Notes under the pieces: model-generated
The model's database searches: none
The model's input: only the letters and a program-made list of their open reading frames with translations
What the model was told of the DNA's origin: nothing
Source: Arenibacter palladensis
GTDB lineage: Bacteria > Bacteroidota > Bacteroidia > Flavobacteriales > Flavobacteriaceae
Assembly: GCF_900129275.1 (NCBI RefSeq)
Contig: NZ_FQUX01000004.1
Coordinates: forward strand, 248,001-312,000
Length of the DNA stretch: 64,000 nt
Direction: 5' to 3'
Shown: positions 46,441-56,432 of the stretch, piece by piece
Layout: every line of letters begins with the position of its first letter
Numbering within the stretch: position 1 is the first letter of the stretch
Made by a program: the position numbers and the translations under genes

Positions 46441-46667
46441 TTTTATTATCTGCGAATTTAATAAATTAATGCGCAATGAGATGTGCAACGGTAGAATATT
46501 CCATGTTATTTATGAATTTACAATTGCATTTTAGGCATAGGTAGAAGGCGAAATATAGCCTATGCTTATTGGTGAAAATTGATAAGTTGGTTTCAAATAT
46601 GGTGTTATTTGGGTAAAGTATCATTTTAAGTTTATATTTTTCTATTTTTGACTATATAACTTTCCGT

Positions 46668-48716
46668 ATGCGCACTTTTTTGGACAGCCTTTATAAAAAC
46701 CATTCCCTGGTTTATAAGTATCTCTTATATTTCTCTGCTGTTTTTTTTATTGTATTCTTTTTTCCACGCGGCGGAAAGTTTAAGTACGAATACCAAAAAG
46801 GAAAGCCTTGGCAATACAATAATTTCTATGCTCCTTTTGATTTTTCCATAAATAAGGGCGAGGAGGAAATAACTAAGGAAAAGGCGAAAATAGAAAGCAA
46901 TCATATAGACTACTATTATTATGATTCCAGTATTGTAGCGGAAGTGGACAGTACCATTAGGAAGGAGTTGGGCAATGTTTTCAATTCCTCCAGTCTTGAC
47001 AAAAATGAACAGGAAAGGATTCAAAGGGTTGCCAACGACGTTTTGGAGGAGCTGTATACCAATGGTATTCTATCTAAAATTGAAAGGAGGAGCACTAAGA
47101 ATAGTCTATACGTTGTCAAGAATAATGAAGCCACAAAATTAAATTTTGATGATGTCTATAGTTTATCGGAGGTAGAGGGTGTTATTAGGAAAAAACTGGC
47201 CCAAAACAACTTGTCGGTTTATGAGCCTTCCTTTCAGGAAGTGTTCTTCAATTTTATAAAGCCCAATGTTAGTTTTGATGCCGATTTGTCCAATAAGGAG
47301 CTGGAGTCCGAATATTCAAAGATTTCCTATACGTTGGGGAATGTAGACGAGGGCAAGCTCATCATTGCCAAAGGGGAGGTAGTGGAGCAGGATGATGTTA
47401 GGGTGTTGGATTCGTTGAAAAGTGAGTTTGAGTCGGAATTATGGGAAGAAAATAATCAATATTATATACTGTTCGGCTATACCGTGTTGGTCGCCATGGT
47501 GTTGATGATGTTTTTTCTATTTCTTAAAAAATATCGACCGGAAATCTTTAGGGACAATACAAAGGTAACCTTCATTATTGTCAATATTCTCATCATGGTA
47601 TTTTTGACCACCATGGTAGTGAAATATGATGTTGAGTATGTTTTTGTGGTTCCTTTATGTATTCTACCCTTGGTACTCAAGACATTTTTTGATGCACGTT
47701 TGGGGCTCTTTGTGCATGTTCTTACCGTCCTAATATTAGGTTTTGTGGTGCCCAACAGTTTTGAATACATTTTTCTCCAAACTTTGGCAGGAATTGTTAC
47801 CATCTTGTCCGTATCCGAACTATATAAAAGGGCTAATTTGTTTATTTCCGTAGGCCAGATAACCCTGATCTATATAATTGGTTATTTTGCTTTTCATATG
47901 ATTCATGAGGGTAACCTGGAAGATGTACACTGGATGGCATTTGGGTATTTTTTCTTGAATGGTATGATTACGCTGTTTGTTCAGCCATTGATTTATATTC
48001 ATGAAAAAATATTTGGGTTGGTATCCGATGTTTCCTTGTTGGAATTGTCCGATACCAATTCCAAATTATTAAAGGAGTTGTCCAATAAGGCTCCGGGGAC
48101 TTTTCATCATTCCCTTCAGGTAGCTAATTTGGCGGAAGCGGCAGCGAACGAAATAGGGGCTAATGCCATGCTGGTTAGGGTAGGGGCGCTGTACCATGAT
48201 ATTGGGAAAATGAACAATCCTACCTATTTCACGGAAAACCAGGTAACCAATGTAAACCCACACGATGACCTTGAGCCCATAGATGCCGCGGCAATAATTA
48301 TTAACCATGTCATTGAAGGTATAGAAATAGCAAGGAAGAATAAGGTACCGGATCGTGTAATAGATTTTATTCGTACCCATCATGGAACTTCATTGGTCTT
48401 TTATTTTTACAAAAAACAGGAGGCCTTGGAAGGGGAGGTAAATGAAGAAGATTTTAGATATCCCGGACCGATTCCTTTTTCGAAGGAAACCGCTATTTTA
48501 ATGATGGCCGATTCTGTGGAAGCAGCTTCCAAGAGTCTAAAGAATCCTACTTTTTTGATAATCGATGAATTCGTGGAAAGGATCATTGAAGGCCAAATCA
48601 AGGCCGGCCAGTTTTTAAATGCCAATATTACCTTCAAGGAAATAGAAGCTGTTAAGAAGATTTTAAAACAGAAATTGGTGAATATTTATCATTTACGGGT
48701 AGAATATCCAGAGTAG
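46668..48716 (+). CDS. 7TM-HD cyclic-di-AMP phosphodiesterase, PgpH type
   Basis: 682 aa. One N-terminal transmembrane helix (about 17-33), a large extracytoplasmic 7TMR-HDED domain (about 50-270), about seven membrane helices (about 275-455) and a cytoplasmic HD domain (about 475-665) with APGTFHHSLQVANLAEAAA, ALYHDIGKMNNP and RTHHGTS. This architecture is that of PgpH, which hydrolyses c-di-AMP in response to extracellular signals. The TATTTTTG at 46643-46650 resembles a -7 box just upstream. Confidence 0.93.
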   Translation: MRTFLDSLYKNHSLVYKYLLYFSAVFFIVFFFPRGGKFKYEYQKGKPWQYNNFYAPFDFSINKGEEEITKEKAKIESNHIDYYYYDSSIVAEVDSTIRKELGNVFNSSSLDKNEQERIQRVANDVLEELYTNGILSKIERRSTKNSLYVVKNNEATKLNFDDVYSLSEVEGVIRKKLAQNNLSVYEPSFQEVFFNFIKPNVSFDADLSNKELESEYSKISYTLGNVDEGKLIIAKGEVVEQDDVRVLDSLKSEFESELWEENNQYYILFGYTVLVAMVLMMFFLFLKKYRPEIFRDNTKVTFIIVNILIMVFLTTMVVKYDVEYVFVVPLCILPLVLKTFFDARLGLFVHVLTVLILGFVVPNSFEYIFLQTLAGIVTILSVSELYKRANLFISVGQITLIYIIGYFAFHMIHEGNLEDVHWMAFGYFFLNGMITLFVQPLIYIHEKIFGLVSDVSLLELSDTNSKLLKELSNKAPGTFHHSLQVANLAEAAANEIGANAMLVRVGALYHDIGKMNNPTYFTENQVTNVNPHDDLEPIDAAAIIINHVIEGIEIARKNKVPDRVIDFIRTHHGTSLVFYFYKKQEALEGEVNEEDFRYPGPIPFSKETAILMMADSVEAASKSLKNPTFLIIDEFVERIIEGQIKAGQFLNANITFKEIEAVKKILKQKLVNIYHLRVEYPE

Positions 48717-48805
48717 TTGGTTTTTTGGAATAGTTTGAAGCTTAATTAGATAAGTAGAATAAATGGCCAATTAGGAAGAACGTGTAAAAAAAAATTGAAA
48801 AATTG

Positions 48806-48836
48806 TTGCGTTCTTATGAATGAAAAAGTACATTTG
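48806..48836 (+). promoter_or_regulatory. Promoter of the tRNA-Ser/tRNA-Pro unit
   Basis: TTG at 48806-48808, a 20-nt spacer and TACATTTG at 48829-48836. A small CGCATT-TTT-AATGCG hairpin (48840-48854) lies in the leader just before tRNA-Ser. Confidence 0.65.
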
Positions 48837-48872
48837 CAACCGCATTTTTAATGCGTGAGCTTTAAAATTATT

Positions 48873-48956
48873 GGAGAGGTGCCGGAGTGGTAACGGAGCA
48901 GATTGCTAATCTGTCGACGGGTAACTGTCGCCAGGGTTCGAGTCCCTGTCTCTCCG
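48873..48956 (+). tRNA. tRNA-Ser (anticodon GCT)
   Basis: 84 nt, class II tRNA with a long variable arm. Acceptor GGAGAGG pairs with TCTCTCC; the anticodon stem-loop CAGATTGCTAATCTG has GCT, reading AGC/AGT; T-loop GGTTCGAGTCC. The CCA end is not encoded. Confidence 0.95.
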
Positions 48957-48999
48957 CTTTTTTTTAGAGTGGTATTATTGAGGTGGTTTTAACCATTCT

Positions 49000-49077
49000 C
49001 GGGGTGTAGCGTAGCCCGGTTATCGCGCCGCGTTTGGGACGCGGAGGTCGCAGGTTCGAATCCTGCCACCCCGACCA
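49000..49077 (+). tRNA. tRNA-Pro (anticodon TGG)
   Basis: Acceptor CGGGGTG pairs with CACCCCG; anticodon loop TTTGGGA in CCGCG/CGCGG gives TGG; T-loop GGTTCGAATCC. The discriminator A is followed by CCA in the DNA, unlike the neighbouring tRNA-Ser. Confidence 0.95.
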
Positions 49078-49078
49078 A

Positions 49079-49112
49079 GAAAATCCGATCATGTAAATGA
49101 TCGGATTTTTTG
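49079..49112 (+). terminator. Intrinsic terminator after the tRNA genes
   Basis: AAATCCGATCAT and ATGATCGGATTT form a perfect stem around a short AT loop, followed by T-rich sequence. Confidence 0.88.
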
Positions 49113-49125
49113 TTTTTAACGGTAT

Positions 49126-49385
49126 AGTGCCAAGGGCACTTAAACCGAGAAAAACAAAAAAGACGTACAGGCGCCAGCCTGTCTCGGAATATCTTGAGCA
49201 CCGCCCCCCAAACAGGATCACCGAACGCAGTGAGGTAATCTTGCATTGGGATTCTAATTTTTCCTTTTGCCACTGGGCACTTAAACCGAGAAAAACAAAA
49301 AAGACGTACAGCCACTGGGCTGCATCGGATTATCTTGAGTACTGCCCACCTAACAGGTTCACCGAGCACAGCGAGGTAATCCTGC
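49126..49385. repeat. Two copies of a structured ~119-nt element
   Basis: Copy A spans about 49126-49244 and copy B about 49267-49385, aligned without gaps at a 141-bp offset. The first 37 nt of the core (from GGGCACTTAAACCGAG) are identical; later parts diverge. Both copies have an opening hairpin (AGTGCC-AAG-GGCACT or TGCC-ACTG-GGCA) and an inner hairpin (CAGGC-GCCA-GCCTG or CAGCC-ACTG-GGCTG), the latter with a compensating G-C to C-G change. On the minus strand the inner hairpin is followed by a T-rich run, like a terminator. Confidence 0.8.
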
Positions 49386-49516
49386 AAGCAACTGGACGTA
49401 TAGCTGTAATTCTTTTTGGTGAGATGGATATGAAATGTTGAAAAACCTATATGGTACGTTTTATTGTAGCATTTTACGATAGTAACAGTAAAACCACTTA
49501 TATTCGCAGCTCGAAG

Positions 49517-49906
49517 ATGAAATTCATAAGGACACATATCAACTTAAAATTGTTTTGGTTTTTGATGGCACTGCACATCTTGAACCTTAGTGTGGATGTG
49601 CAAGATCCTCAACCTGAAGGTGTTCCTGAAGATTTGAGTTACAACGATATGGAAAGTGTCGTAGAGATTATATTGGAACAAGTCTTGGGTATTGAAAATG
49701 CCATTCCTGAATATGAAGAAGATGATTCTGGTCACAATGTAATAGTCAAGAGCAATTTTCAACCTATATTTTATCAACAGCAACTAGCAATGGATTTTAT
49801 GTTGGATAATGGCGATATTGCTATTAAGCACAACATGTTTTTATATTTCGACAATTATTCTGAACAATTTCATCCCGAAATAGTTCCTCCTCCGCCCAAG
49901 GCATAA
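49517..49906 (+). CDS. Small protein of unknown function ahead of the efflux operon
   Basis: 129 aa from ATG 49517 (MKFIRTHINLKLFWFLMALHILNLSVD); the frame is open further up to an ATG at 49451 but the added part looks non-coding. A hydrophobic N-terminal helix (about 11-25), an acidic middle (VPEDLSYNDMESVVEIILEQVLGIENAIPEYEEDD) and a proline-rich end (PPPPKA). The hydrophobic helix could be a signal or anchor. Unrecognised function; its place 150 nt ahead of an RND operon suggests a link. Confidence 0.65.
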   Translation: MKFIRTHINLKLFWFLMALHILNLSVDVQDPQPEGVPEDLSYNDMESVVEIILEQVLGIENAIPEYEEDDSGHNVIVKSNFQPIFYQQQLAMDFMLDNGDIAIKHNMFLYFDNYSEQFHPEIVPPPPKA

Positions 49907-50059
49907 TTCTTCATTTTTATTGGTAAACTTAGGACTGATTCCTTAGGTGAATACTGTGTTTTACAGTTCTCGCCCTTAAGGTGATTACCGTTTGCCTATT
50001 CCTACATTTAGGAAAAACTTCCTGATTACATTTTATTTATTCCATAAAATCTATTAACA

Positions 50060-51169
50060 ATGAAGAATTTTATATTGTTTTTGGGTATGGCTGCTATTGT
50101 AATATTGGCATCCTGCTCATCAAAAAACAAAGAAACCAGTAAAGAGCAAACGTTTTTAACAATAATGCCTTTAGTAAAGGATACTGTTTATACGCACGAA
50201 CATATTGCGGAAATTAATGCCTTTCAAAATGTGGCACTACGCTCACGCGTTGGCGGGATTATCGAATCCCTACAGGTAGACGAAGGGCATACGGTGAATA
50301 AAGGACAAATACTTTTTACTATTAACAACAGGCAATTTTTGCAAGACTTGCAAAGGGCAAAAGCGATCGTAAAAAAGGTGCAATCAGAGCTCAATGCTTC
50401 AGAAATAGAGTTGAAAGGCTCTGCGAAGTTATTGGAAAAGGATTACATTTCGCAGCCGGAATATGACCTTGCAGTTGCTAAAGTTGATGCCCTAAAAGCT
50501 GAATTGGAAGAAACACAATCAGAGGAGGCACAAGCACAGCTCAACTTCTCTTTTACTCAGATAAAAGCTCCCTTTGATGGCATTATTAACCGCATTCCCA
50601 ACAGAGAGGGCAGTGTTTTGGATGAAGGTACTTTGCTGACAACAATATCCAATAACAAGAATGTCTTTGCTTATTTCAATGTTTCAGAAATTGATTATTT
50701 GAAATACATAATGTCTAAAGACAATGGGGAAACTAAAGAAGTTTCTTTGATATTAGCTGACGGAACTCCATATCCTTATACAGGAATCATCGAAACTATC
50801 GAAAGTGAATTTAACAAAAATACGGGAACCATTGCATTTAGAGCTATATTTCCAAATCCAGATAATATCCTAAAACACGGTGCGACAGGAAAAGTACAAA
50901 TAAACAGCAGCCTTAAGAATGCACTACTTATTCCACAGAAAGCTACTTTCAACCGTCAGGATGAACTTTGCGTTTTTGTGGTAGATGATACGAATACAAT
51001 TCAAGTTCGAAAAATTACTCCCTCGCTTCGGTTACCAAATCTTTTTGCCATTAAAAAGGGCTTGTCTCCCAAAGACAAAATCCTTTTTGAAGGCATCCAG
51101 CACGTCAAAGAAGGAGACAAGGTAATTCCAGAAGTGGTTTCATTTTCAAACATAGTAACTAACCTATAA
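50060..51169 (+). CDS. RND efflux periplasmic adaptor subunit (membrane fusion lipoprotein)
   Basis: 369 aa. Lipoprotein signal with lipobox ILASC (Cys 19). HlyD/AcrA architecture: barrel-sandwich lipoyl halves (about 55-95 and 165-205, ALRSRVGGIIESLQVDEGHTV and FTQIKAPFDGIINRIPNREG), an alpha-helical hairpin (about 95-160, many Glu/Lys/Gln) and beta-barrel plus membrane-proximal domains. It couples the inner-membrane pump to the outer-membrane channel. First of three adjacent efflux genes; the 150-nt leader contains an ACTGT-GTTTT-ACAGT hairpin. Confidence 0.95.
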   Translation: MKNFILFLGMAAIVILASCSSKNKETSKEQTFLTIMPLVKDTVYTHEHIAEINAFQNVALRSRVGGIIESLQVDEGHTVNKGQILFTINNRQFLQDLQRAKAIVKKVQSELNASEIELKGSAKLLEKDYISQPEYDLAVAKVDALKAELEETQSEEAQAQLNFSFTQIKAPFDGIINRIPNREGSVLDEGTLLTTISNNKNVFAYFNVSEIDYLKYIMSKDNGETKEVSLILADGTPYPYTGIIETIESEFNKNTGTIAFRAIFPNPDNILKHGATGKVQINSSLKNALLIPQKATFNRQDELCVFVVDDTNTIQVRKITPSLRLPNLFAIKKGLSPKDKILFEGIQHVKEGDKVIPEVVSFSNIVTNL

Positions 51170-51180
51170 AATTTAAAACT

Positions 51181-54100
51181 ATGAAAATGAATATCATAAA
51201 TCGCCCCATACTGGCGATAGTCATCTCATTGATTATACTTTTTCTGGGCATACTATCGCTTTTCCAATTACCTATGGCACTATATCCCTCGGTGGCTCCG
51301 CCAGAAGTAAACGTTGAAGTAGAATACCAAGGTGCCAATGCCGAAACCGTAGCAAAGTCTGCCATAGAACCACTGGAACGAGCCATTAACGGTGTGCCCA
51401 ATATGAAATATATGAGCAGTAATATTGGTAGTGACGGTGTAGGTATCGTTCAAATAATTTTTGAAACTGGAACCGACATCAATGATGCGGCCGTAAATGT
51501 TCAAAACCGAATAACGGACGTAATGGGGGAACTTCCGCCAGAAGTCATAGAACGAGGTGTTTTGATCGGGAAAGAAACCAATGCCATTTTAATGTACATC
51601 AACATATTTAGTGAGGACACTGAAATGACGGAAAAATTCATCCATAATTTTGCCGATTTAAATATTCTAACAGAATTAAAACGAGTTAAAGGCGTTGGTT
51701 TTGCCAATATTTTGGGAGCAAAGGAATACGCTATGCGTATTTGGGTAAAACCTGATAGAATGCTGGCCTATAACATTACTACAGACGACATATTGGATGC
51801 CTTGGAGGAGCAAAATTTAGAAGCATCTCCTGGTAAAATTGGTGAGAATTCCGATAAATCAGAAGATTCTGACCTTCAGTATATCTTACGTTACTCAGGG
51901 AGATTCAACTCTGAAGAACAATATGAGAACATTCCGATAAAATCAACCGAAGAAGGTGAAATTTTACGAATGAAAGATGTTGCGGACATAGAGTTCGGTA
52001 CAGAATATTTTGATGTTGAAGCCAAATTCAATGGCAAACCAGCGGCCTCGATTATTCTTAAACAATTACCGGGAACCAATGCTAGGGAAGTTATAGACGA
52101 TGTCAAAAAACGTATGGAAGAACTAAAGGAAACCATGTTTCTTGAAAAGATGGACTATGAAGTAAGTTACGACATATCCCGATTTATGGATGCTTCGATA
52201 CATGAAGTTATTAAAACCTTCATTGAAGCCTTGCTTCTTGTTACCCTAGTCGTTTTTCTTTTTCTACAAAATTGGAGAGCAACTTTAATTCCTATTCTTG
52301 CCGTACCCGTTTCCATTGTCGGTACTTTTTTCTTTATGCAATTTTTCGGTTTTTCCCTTAACCTGATTACGCTCTTTGCTTTGGTTATGGTAATTGGTAT
52401 TGTGGTGGATGATTCAATTGTAGTAGTAGAAGCCGTGCACGCCAAAATGGAACGCTATAAGGTGAGTGCCAAGGATGCTACTAAATCTGCTATGAAAGAA
52501 ATTAGCGGGGCTATTATATCTATAACTTTGGTAATGTCGGCCGTATTTGTTCCCGTAGCTTTTATGAGTGGGCCTACAGGTGTTTTCTTCCGTCAGTTTT
52601 CGCTGACTATGGCCATTGCGATTGTGTTATCCGGTATTGTAGCACTTACATTGGCTCCTGCCCTGTGCTCTCTATTGTTGAAACATCCGAGCGCAGAAAA
52701 GAAAACACTTTTTAGTAATTTCTTTTTAAAATTCAACCACTTATATGAAAGTTTGGAAGTTAAATACAAAAACCTTCTGAATAGAATTATCAATAGGAAA
52801 GTAATGACTTGGGGTATTTTGGTGGCCTTTGTTATAGGCACGGGTATTTTTGGAAACATTCTTCGAACTGGGTTTATTCCGAATGAAGACCAAGGAATGT
52901 TTTATGTAAATATTTTAACACCCCCCGGTTCTACCTTGGAACGCACAAAAAAGGTGGTTAACGAATTTGCTGCAGAAGTCGAAAACATTGAAGAAATAGA
53001 GAGTATTTCTTCTTTGGCCGGTGTCAACATACTCTCTGATGGTACAGGTGCAACTTATGGCAGTTTCCTCATCAACTTAAAAGAATGGAGTGAACGCAAT
53101 GCTACGGTTACGGTGATAATAGCCCATCTTAAAGAAAAAACAGCCCACATTAAAGACGCTGAGATAGAGTTTTTTCCACCTCCTCCTGTCCCAGGATATG
53201 GAAATGCTAGTGGTTTTGAGGTAAAACTGCTTGATAAAGCAGGTAGAAACGACCTGAAAGCTATGAAAACTGTTACACAACAGTTTATTGAAGACCTGAA
53301 CAATCGACCTGAAATAGGCAATAGTTTTACTATTTTCAATGCAAACATACCTCATTACGACTTAAATGTTGATTATGATAAAGCCGCCCAAAAAGGAGTT
53401 ACGGTCAACAATGCTATGAGTACGCTTTCGACTCTTGTAGGAAGTGAATACGCTTCTAACTTTGTTAAATTTGGTAAGACCTACAAGGTAATGGTCCAAG
53501 CTCTACCGGAATATCGGGCAAACCCTGAAGACATTTTAAATTTCAGAGTCAAGAATGATAGAGATGAAATGGTACCGCTTTCAAATTTTATAACACTTGA
53601 AAAATCCTTTGGTGTAGATCAAATAAATCGTCACAATATGTATTTTGCGGCTGCGCTAAATGGCGAGGAAGCTCCTGGATATAGTAGTGGTGATGCTTTA
53701 AAGGCCATACAAGAGGTTGCCGATGAAAAATTGCCAAGAGGTTATGATATTGCTTGGTCAGGAATTTCTTATGACGAGGCCAATGCAGGAAACCAAGGCC
53801 TTGTAATTTTCTTTATCTGTTTGTTCTTTATATACCTGATTTTGTCAGGACAATATGAAAGTTTTTTGCTTCCATTACCTGTAATTCTATCGCTACCAAC
53901 GGGAATTTTCGGAGCATTTTTTATGCTCACCATATTAGGGTTGGAAAACAATATCTATGCTCAAATCGCCATGGTTATGCTCATAGGTCTATTGGGTAAA
54001 AACGCCATTTTAATTGTGGAGTTTGCAGCTCAAAAACACAGTGAAGGATCAACAGCACTACAGGCCGCCATTGAAGGTGCTAAACTGCGGTTACGCCCTA

Positions 54101-54330
54101 TTTTAATGACATCACTTGCTTTCATGGCTGGGTTACTGCCTTTGGTACTGGCCTCTGGAGCAGGAGCCATTGGTAATAGAACCATTGGAACAGCTGCTTT
54201 TGGAGGTATGTTGTTCGGTACCGTTTTCGGAGTAATCGTCATACCGGGGCTGTTTTTCGTTTTTGCCAAAATATCCGAAAAATTCAACGGAAACAGAAAG
54301 GATGGAAATCCTATTAAGGAAACATTATAA
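51181..54330 (+). CDS. RND efflux pump permease subunit, HAE1-like
   Basis: 1049 aa, full length. Twelve predicted transmembrane helices in two sets separated by two large periplasmic domains. Proton-relay Asp residues are visible in TM4 (VVDDSIVVVEAV, about 405-416), and the second repeat has GLLGKNAILIVEFAAQ (about 935-950). AcrB-type multidrug exporter rather than a heavy-metal (CzcA) type, judged from the length and motifs. Start ATG 51181, with a second Met two codons later. Gap to the adaptor 11 nt, to the outer-membrane gene 10 nt. Confidence 0.96.
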   Translation: MKMNIINRPILAIVISLIILFLGILSLFQLPMALYPSVAPPEVNVEVEYQGANAETVAKSAIEPLERAINGVPNMKYMSSNIGSDGVGIVQIIFETGTDINDAAVNVQNRITDVMGELPPEVIERGVLIGKETNAILMYINIFSEDTEMTEKFIHNFADLNILTELKRVKGVGFANILGAKEYAMRIWVKPDRMLAYNITTDDILDALEEQNLEASPGKIGENSDKSEDSDLQYILRYSGRFNSEEQYENIPIKSTEEGEILRMKDVADIEFGTEYFDVEAKFNGKPAASIILKQLPGTNAREVIDDVKKRMEELKETMFLEKMDYEVSYDISRFMDASIHEVIKTFIEALLLVTLVVFLFLQNWRATLIPILAVPVSIVGTFFFMQFFGFSLNLITLFALVMVIGIVVDDSIVVVEAVHAKMERYKVSAKDATKSAMKEISGAIISITLVMSAVFVPVAFMSGPTGVFFRQFSLTMAIAIVLSGIVALTLAPALCSLLLKHPSAEKKTLFSNFFLKFNHLYESLEVKYKNLLNRIINRKVMTWGILVAFVIGTGIFGNILRTGFIPNEDQGMFYVNILTPPGSTLERTKKVVNEFAAEVENIEEIESISSLAGVNILSDGTGATYGSFLINLKEWSERNATVTVIIAHLKEKTAHIKDAEIEFFPPPPVPGYGNASGFEVKLLDKAGRNDLKAMKTVTQQFIEDLNNRPEIGNSFTIFNANIPHYDLNVDYDKAAQKGVTVNNAMSTLSTLVGSEYASNFVKFGKTYKVMVQALPEYRANPEDILNFRVKNDRDEMVPLSNFITLEKSFGVDQINRHNMYFAAALNGEEAPGYSSGDALKAIQEVADEKLPRGYDIAWSGISYDEANAGNQGLVIFFICLFFIYLILSGQYESFLLPLPVILSLPTGIFGAFFMLTILGLENNIYAQIAMVMLIGLLGKNAILIVEFAAQKHSEGSTALQAAIEGAKLRLRPILMTSLAFMAGLLPLVLASGAGAIGNRTIGTAAFGGMLFGTVFGVIVIPGLFFVFAKISEKFNGNRKDGNPIKETL

Positions 54331-54340
54331 AAATAAAAAA

Positions 54341-55759
54341 ATGAAACTATTTAAAATAATATATTTTGGGTTACTACTGATAGTTTGCAGTTGTAAAACT
54401 CTTAACACTAACTTGTCCATTCCGGAGAGGGAAGCGCCAACAAGTTTCAGTAAAACTTCAACCGATACTACCAGTATTGCAAAAATAAACTGGAAAGATT
54501 ACTTTGCCGACGAACATTTGATCAGTTTGATCGACACGGCATTGGTAAATAATTATGATTTACAAATGGCCTTACAGCGCATCGAAATTGCACGTTCAGG
54601 GGTTCGGTTTTCTAGCGGTGAATTATTTCCGAAAATTGACGGAAACATTGCTGCCGGCTCCACCAAATATGCCAAATACACCGAAAGCTTTGCAGGTAAC
54701 TCCACCACCGAGTTTGAAGGCAAAGGTATTCCCAATCCTGTTGAAGATTATTTTTTAGGACTTACAGCCACTTGGGAAGTTGATATTTGGGGGAAATTGA
54801 GAAACAGCCGTAAAGCGGCCATATCCAATTATTTGGCAAGTATTGAGGGAAATCGTTTTGTCATGTCGAACCTAATAGCAGCTACAGCCATTGCTTACTA
54901 TGACCTACTCGCCTTGGACAATGAATTGGAAACCCTTGAGCAAACCATAAAAATGCAACATGAAGCTTTGGAAGTGGTACAATTGCAAAAAGAAGTGGGC
55001 AAAGCCAATGAATTGGCCGTTCAACAATTTCAAGCCCAACTGCTCAATACCCAGGCCCTTAAAAAGAATACTCTTCAGCAAATAGTGGAAACGGAAAATA
55101 GAGTAAACTTTTTATTGGGAAGGTATCCACAACCCATTGAAAGAACAAAAGAAAAATTATTTCGGGAAGTACCCCAACAAATTGCATTTGGAGTGCCATC
55201 ACAATTGCTATTAAACCGCCCTGATATTCGCGAGGCAGAATTTCAAGTGCAGGCCAGCAAGTTTGATTTGAAAGCTGCTAAAGCTGCCTTTTTTCCAAGC
55301 TTTAATATTGGTGCTGCAATTGGTTTTCAGGCGTTTAACCTAAAGTATATATTTCAATCCCGGGCATCTATTGGTTATGCAGCCTCCGGCGGATTGATTG
55401 CTCCCTTGGTGAATAGAAATGCCTTAAAAGCAGAATTCAATAGGGCAAAAGCTAACCAATTGACAGTAATGTACAATTATCAAAAAACGATTTTGAACGG
55501 CTATGTAGAAGTAGCCAACGAACTTTCGAACATTCAGCAATTAAGGGACATTATTTCTCTTAAAAGCCAAGAAAACGAAGTACTTGAAAATGCTATTGTG
55601 GCCTCAAAAGAATTTTACCGAATGGCAAAAGCCAATTACTTAGAAGTTTTAATGGCTCAACAAAACTCATTACAAACCAAATTGGAATTGATCGATGTGA
55701 ATAAGCAACAACAAATCGCAACTGTAAATATTTACAAAGTATTGGGGGGAGGTTGGTAA
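54341..55759 (+). CDS. TolC/NodT-family outer-membrane efflux lipoprotein
   Basis: 472 aa from ATG 54341 (MKLFKIIYFGLLLIVCSC); the frame open upstream overlaps the permease and is not used. Lipobox IVCSC. Two repeated OEP domains with long coiled-coil segments (about 165-285 and 360-460), and family signatures GLTATWEVDIWGKLRNS, LLLNRPDIREAEFQVQASKFDLKAAKAAFFPSF. It forms the trimeric exit duct of the pump. Ends 14 nt before a long terminator-like hairpin. Confidence 0.94.
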   Translation: MKLFKIIYFGLLLIVCSCKTLNTNLSIPEREAPTSFSKTSTDTTSIAKINWKDYFADEHLISLIDTALVNNYDLQMALQRIEIARSGVRFSSGELFPKIDGNIAAGSTKYAKYTESFAGNSTTEFEGKGIPNPVEDYFLGLTATWEVDIWGKLRNSRKAAISNYLASIEGNRFVMSNLIAATAIAYYDLLALDNELETLEQTIKMQHEALEVVQLQKEVGKANELAVQQFQAQLLNTQALKKNTLQQIVETENRVNFLLGRYPQPIERTKEKLFREVPQQIAFGVPSQLLLNRPDIREAEFQVQASKFDLKAAKAAFFPSFNIGAAIGFQAFNLKYIFQSRASIGYAASGGLIAPLVNRNALKAEFNRAKANQLTVMYNYQKTILNGYVEVANELSNIQQLRDIISLKSQENEVLENAIVASKEFYRMAKANYLEVLMAQQNSLQTKLELIDVNKQQQIATVNIYKVLGGGW

Positions 55760-55772
55760 AATACCCAAAAAT

Positions 55773-55842
55773 AAAGGCGTACACTTAGTAAGTCTATCCG
55801 AATCCGGATAAATTATGACTTAGTAATGTGTATGCCTTTTCT
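55773..55842 (+). terminator. Long hairpin terminator after the RND operon
   Basis: AAAGGCGTACAC pairs with GTGTATGCCTTT; the stem continues imperfectly through TTAGTAAGTC and GACTTAGTAA to an apical TATCCG-AATC-CGGATA hairpin, about 70 nt in all, followed by T-rich sequence. Confidence 0.75.
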
Positions 55843-56432
55843 AAAGCAATGACTTGTTCATATCGAGAATATATCTTTGGCAATGTATTTACAGCAGGTA
55901 TGAGCGGTTGCTTTGCCGGTAGAATAATTATTGCTCCTTATCTATCTCGATCAAAGAAAGATAATAAGAGGTGAAAGTGCAATAATGAAGACTCCTATAA
56001 GAAATGATTAATCTGTACCTGAAGTTCTTGTAACAGGATTGAAAGAAAATTATTTTATTTAAGGGAGTAGGTGTTTTTCTAGGTATGGCTATGAAAGGGT
56101 ATTACTATTTATACGGTTCAAAAACTTTACTGGCTACCTGAAAATATAAAAAGCTTACGGGTGTTAATTGTTTAAATTGGAATTGTAGTATCCTAATGGC
56201 AATAACCGTTTAGAATTCCGTTTAGTTTTTACTGTTAATAGATCATATATACGCATAGGTATGTATTTTCAGGAAAACTATTTCTTGTTCAAAATAGCAG
56301 GTGTTAGTTAACTATATGTTGCAATTTTAGTCCCCAAGTTAGAAAGTAGTGGGCTCATTTCAATTGATAAATAGCTGACTTTGCTATTTAATATTAATTC
56401 TTTAAATTAAATTCATTCAAACTAAGCATGAA
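55843..56432. other. Long AT-rich intergenic stretch
   Basis: Nearly 600 bp between the efflux terminator and the Crp-like gene. It contains one 41-codon ATG frame (55849-55974, with GMSGCFAGRIII) that I cannot assign and that may be chance, and otherwise many stops. Upstream control elements of the Crp-like gene should lie at its right end, but no clear promoter box was found. Confidence 0.4.

Noticed and set aside
49000-49077. Attachment site at tRNA-Pro
   Set aside because: No second copy of the tRNA 3' end and no integrase gene were found by eye, so an att site is not claimed.
48964-49537. Minus-strand frames including the peptide SGWQDSNLRPPRPK
   Set aside because: This is the well-known false translation of tRNA-Pro; the rest is the structured repeat translated.
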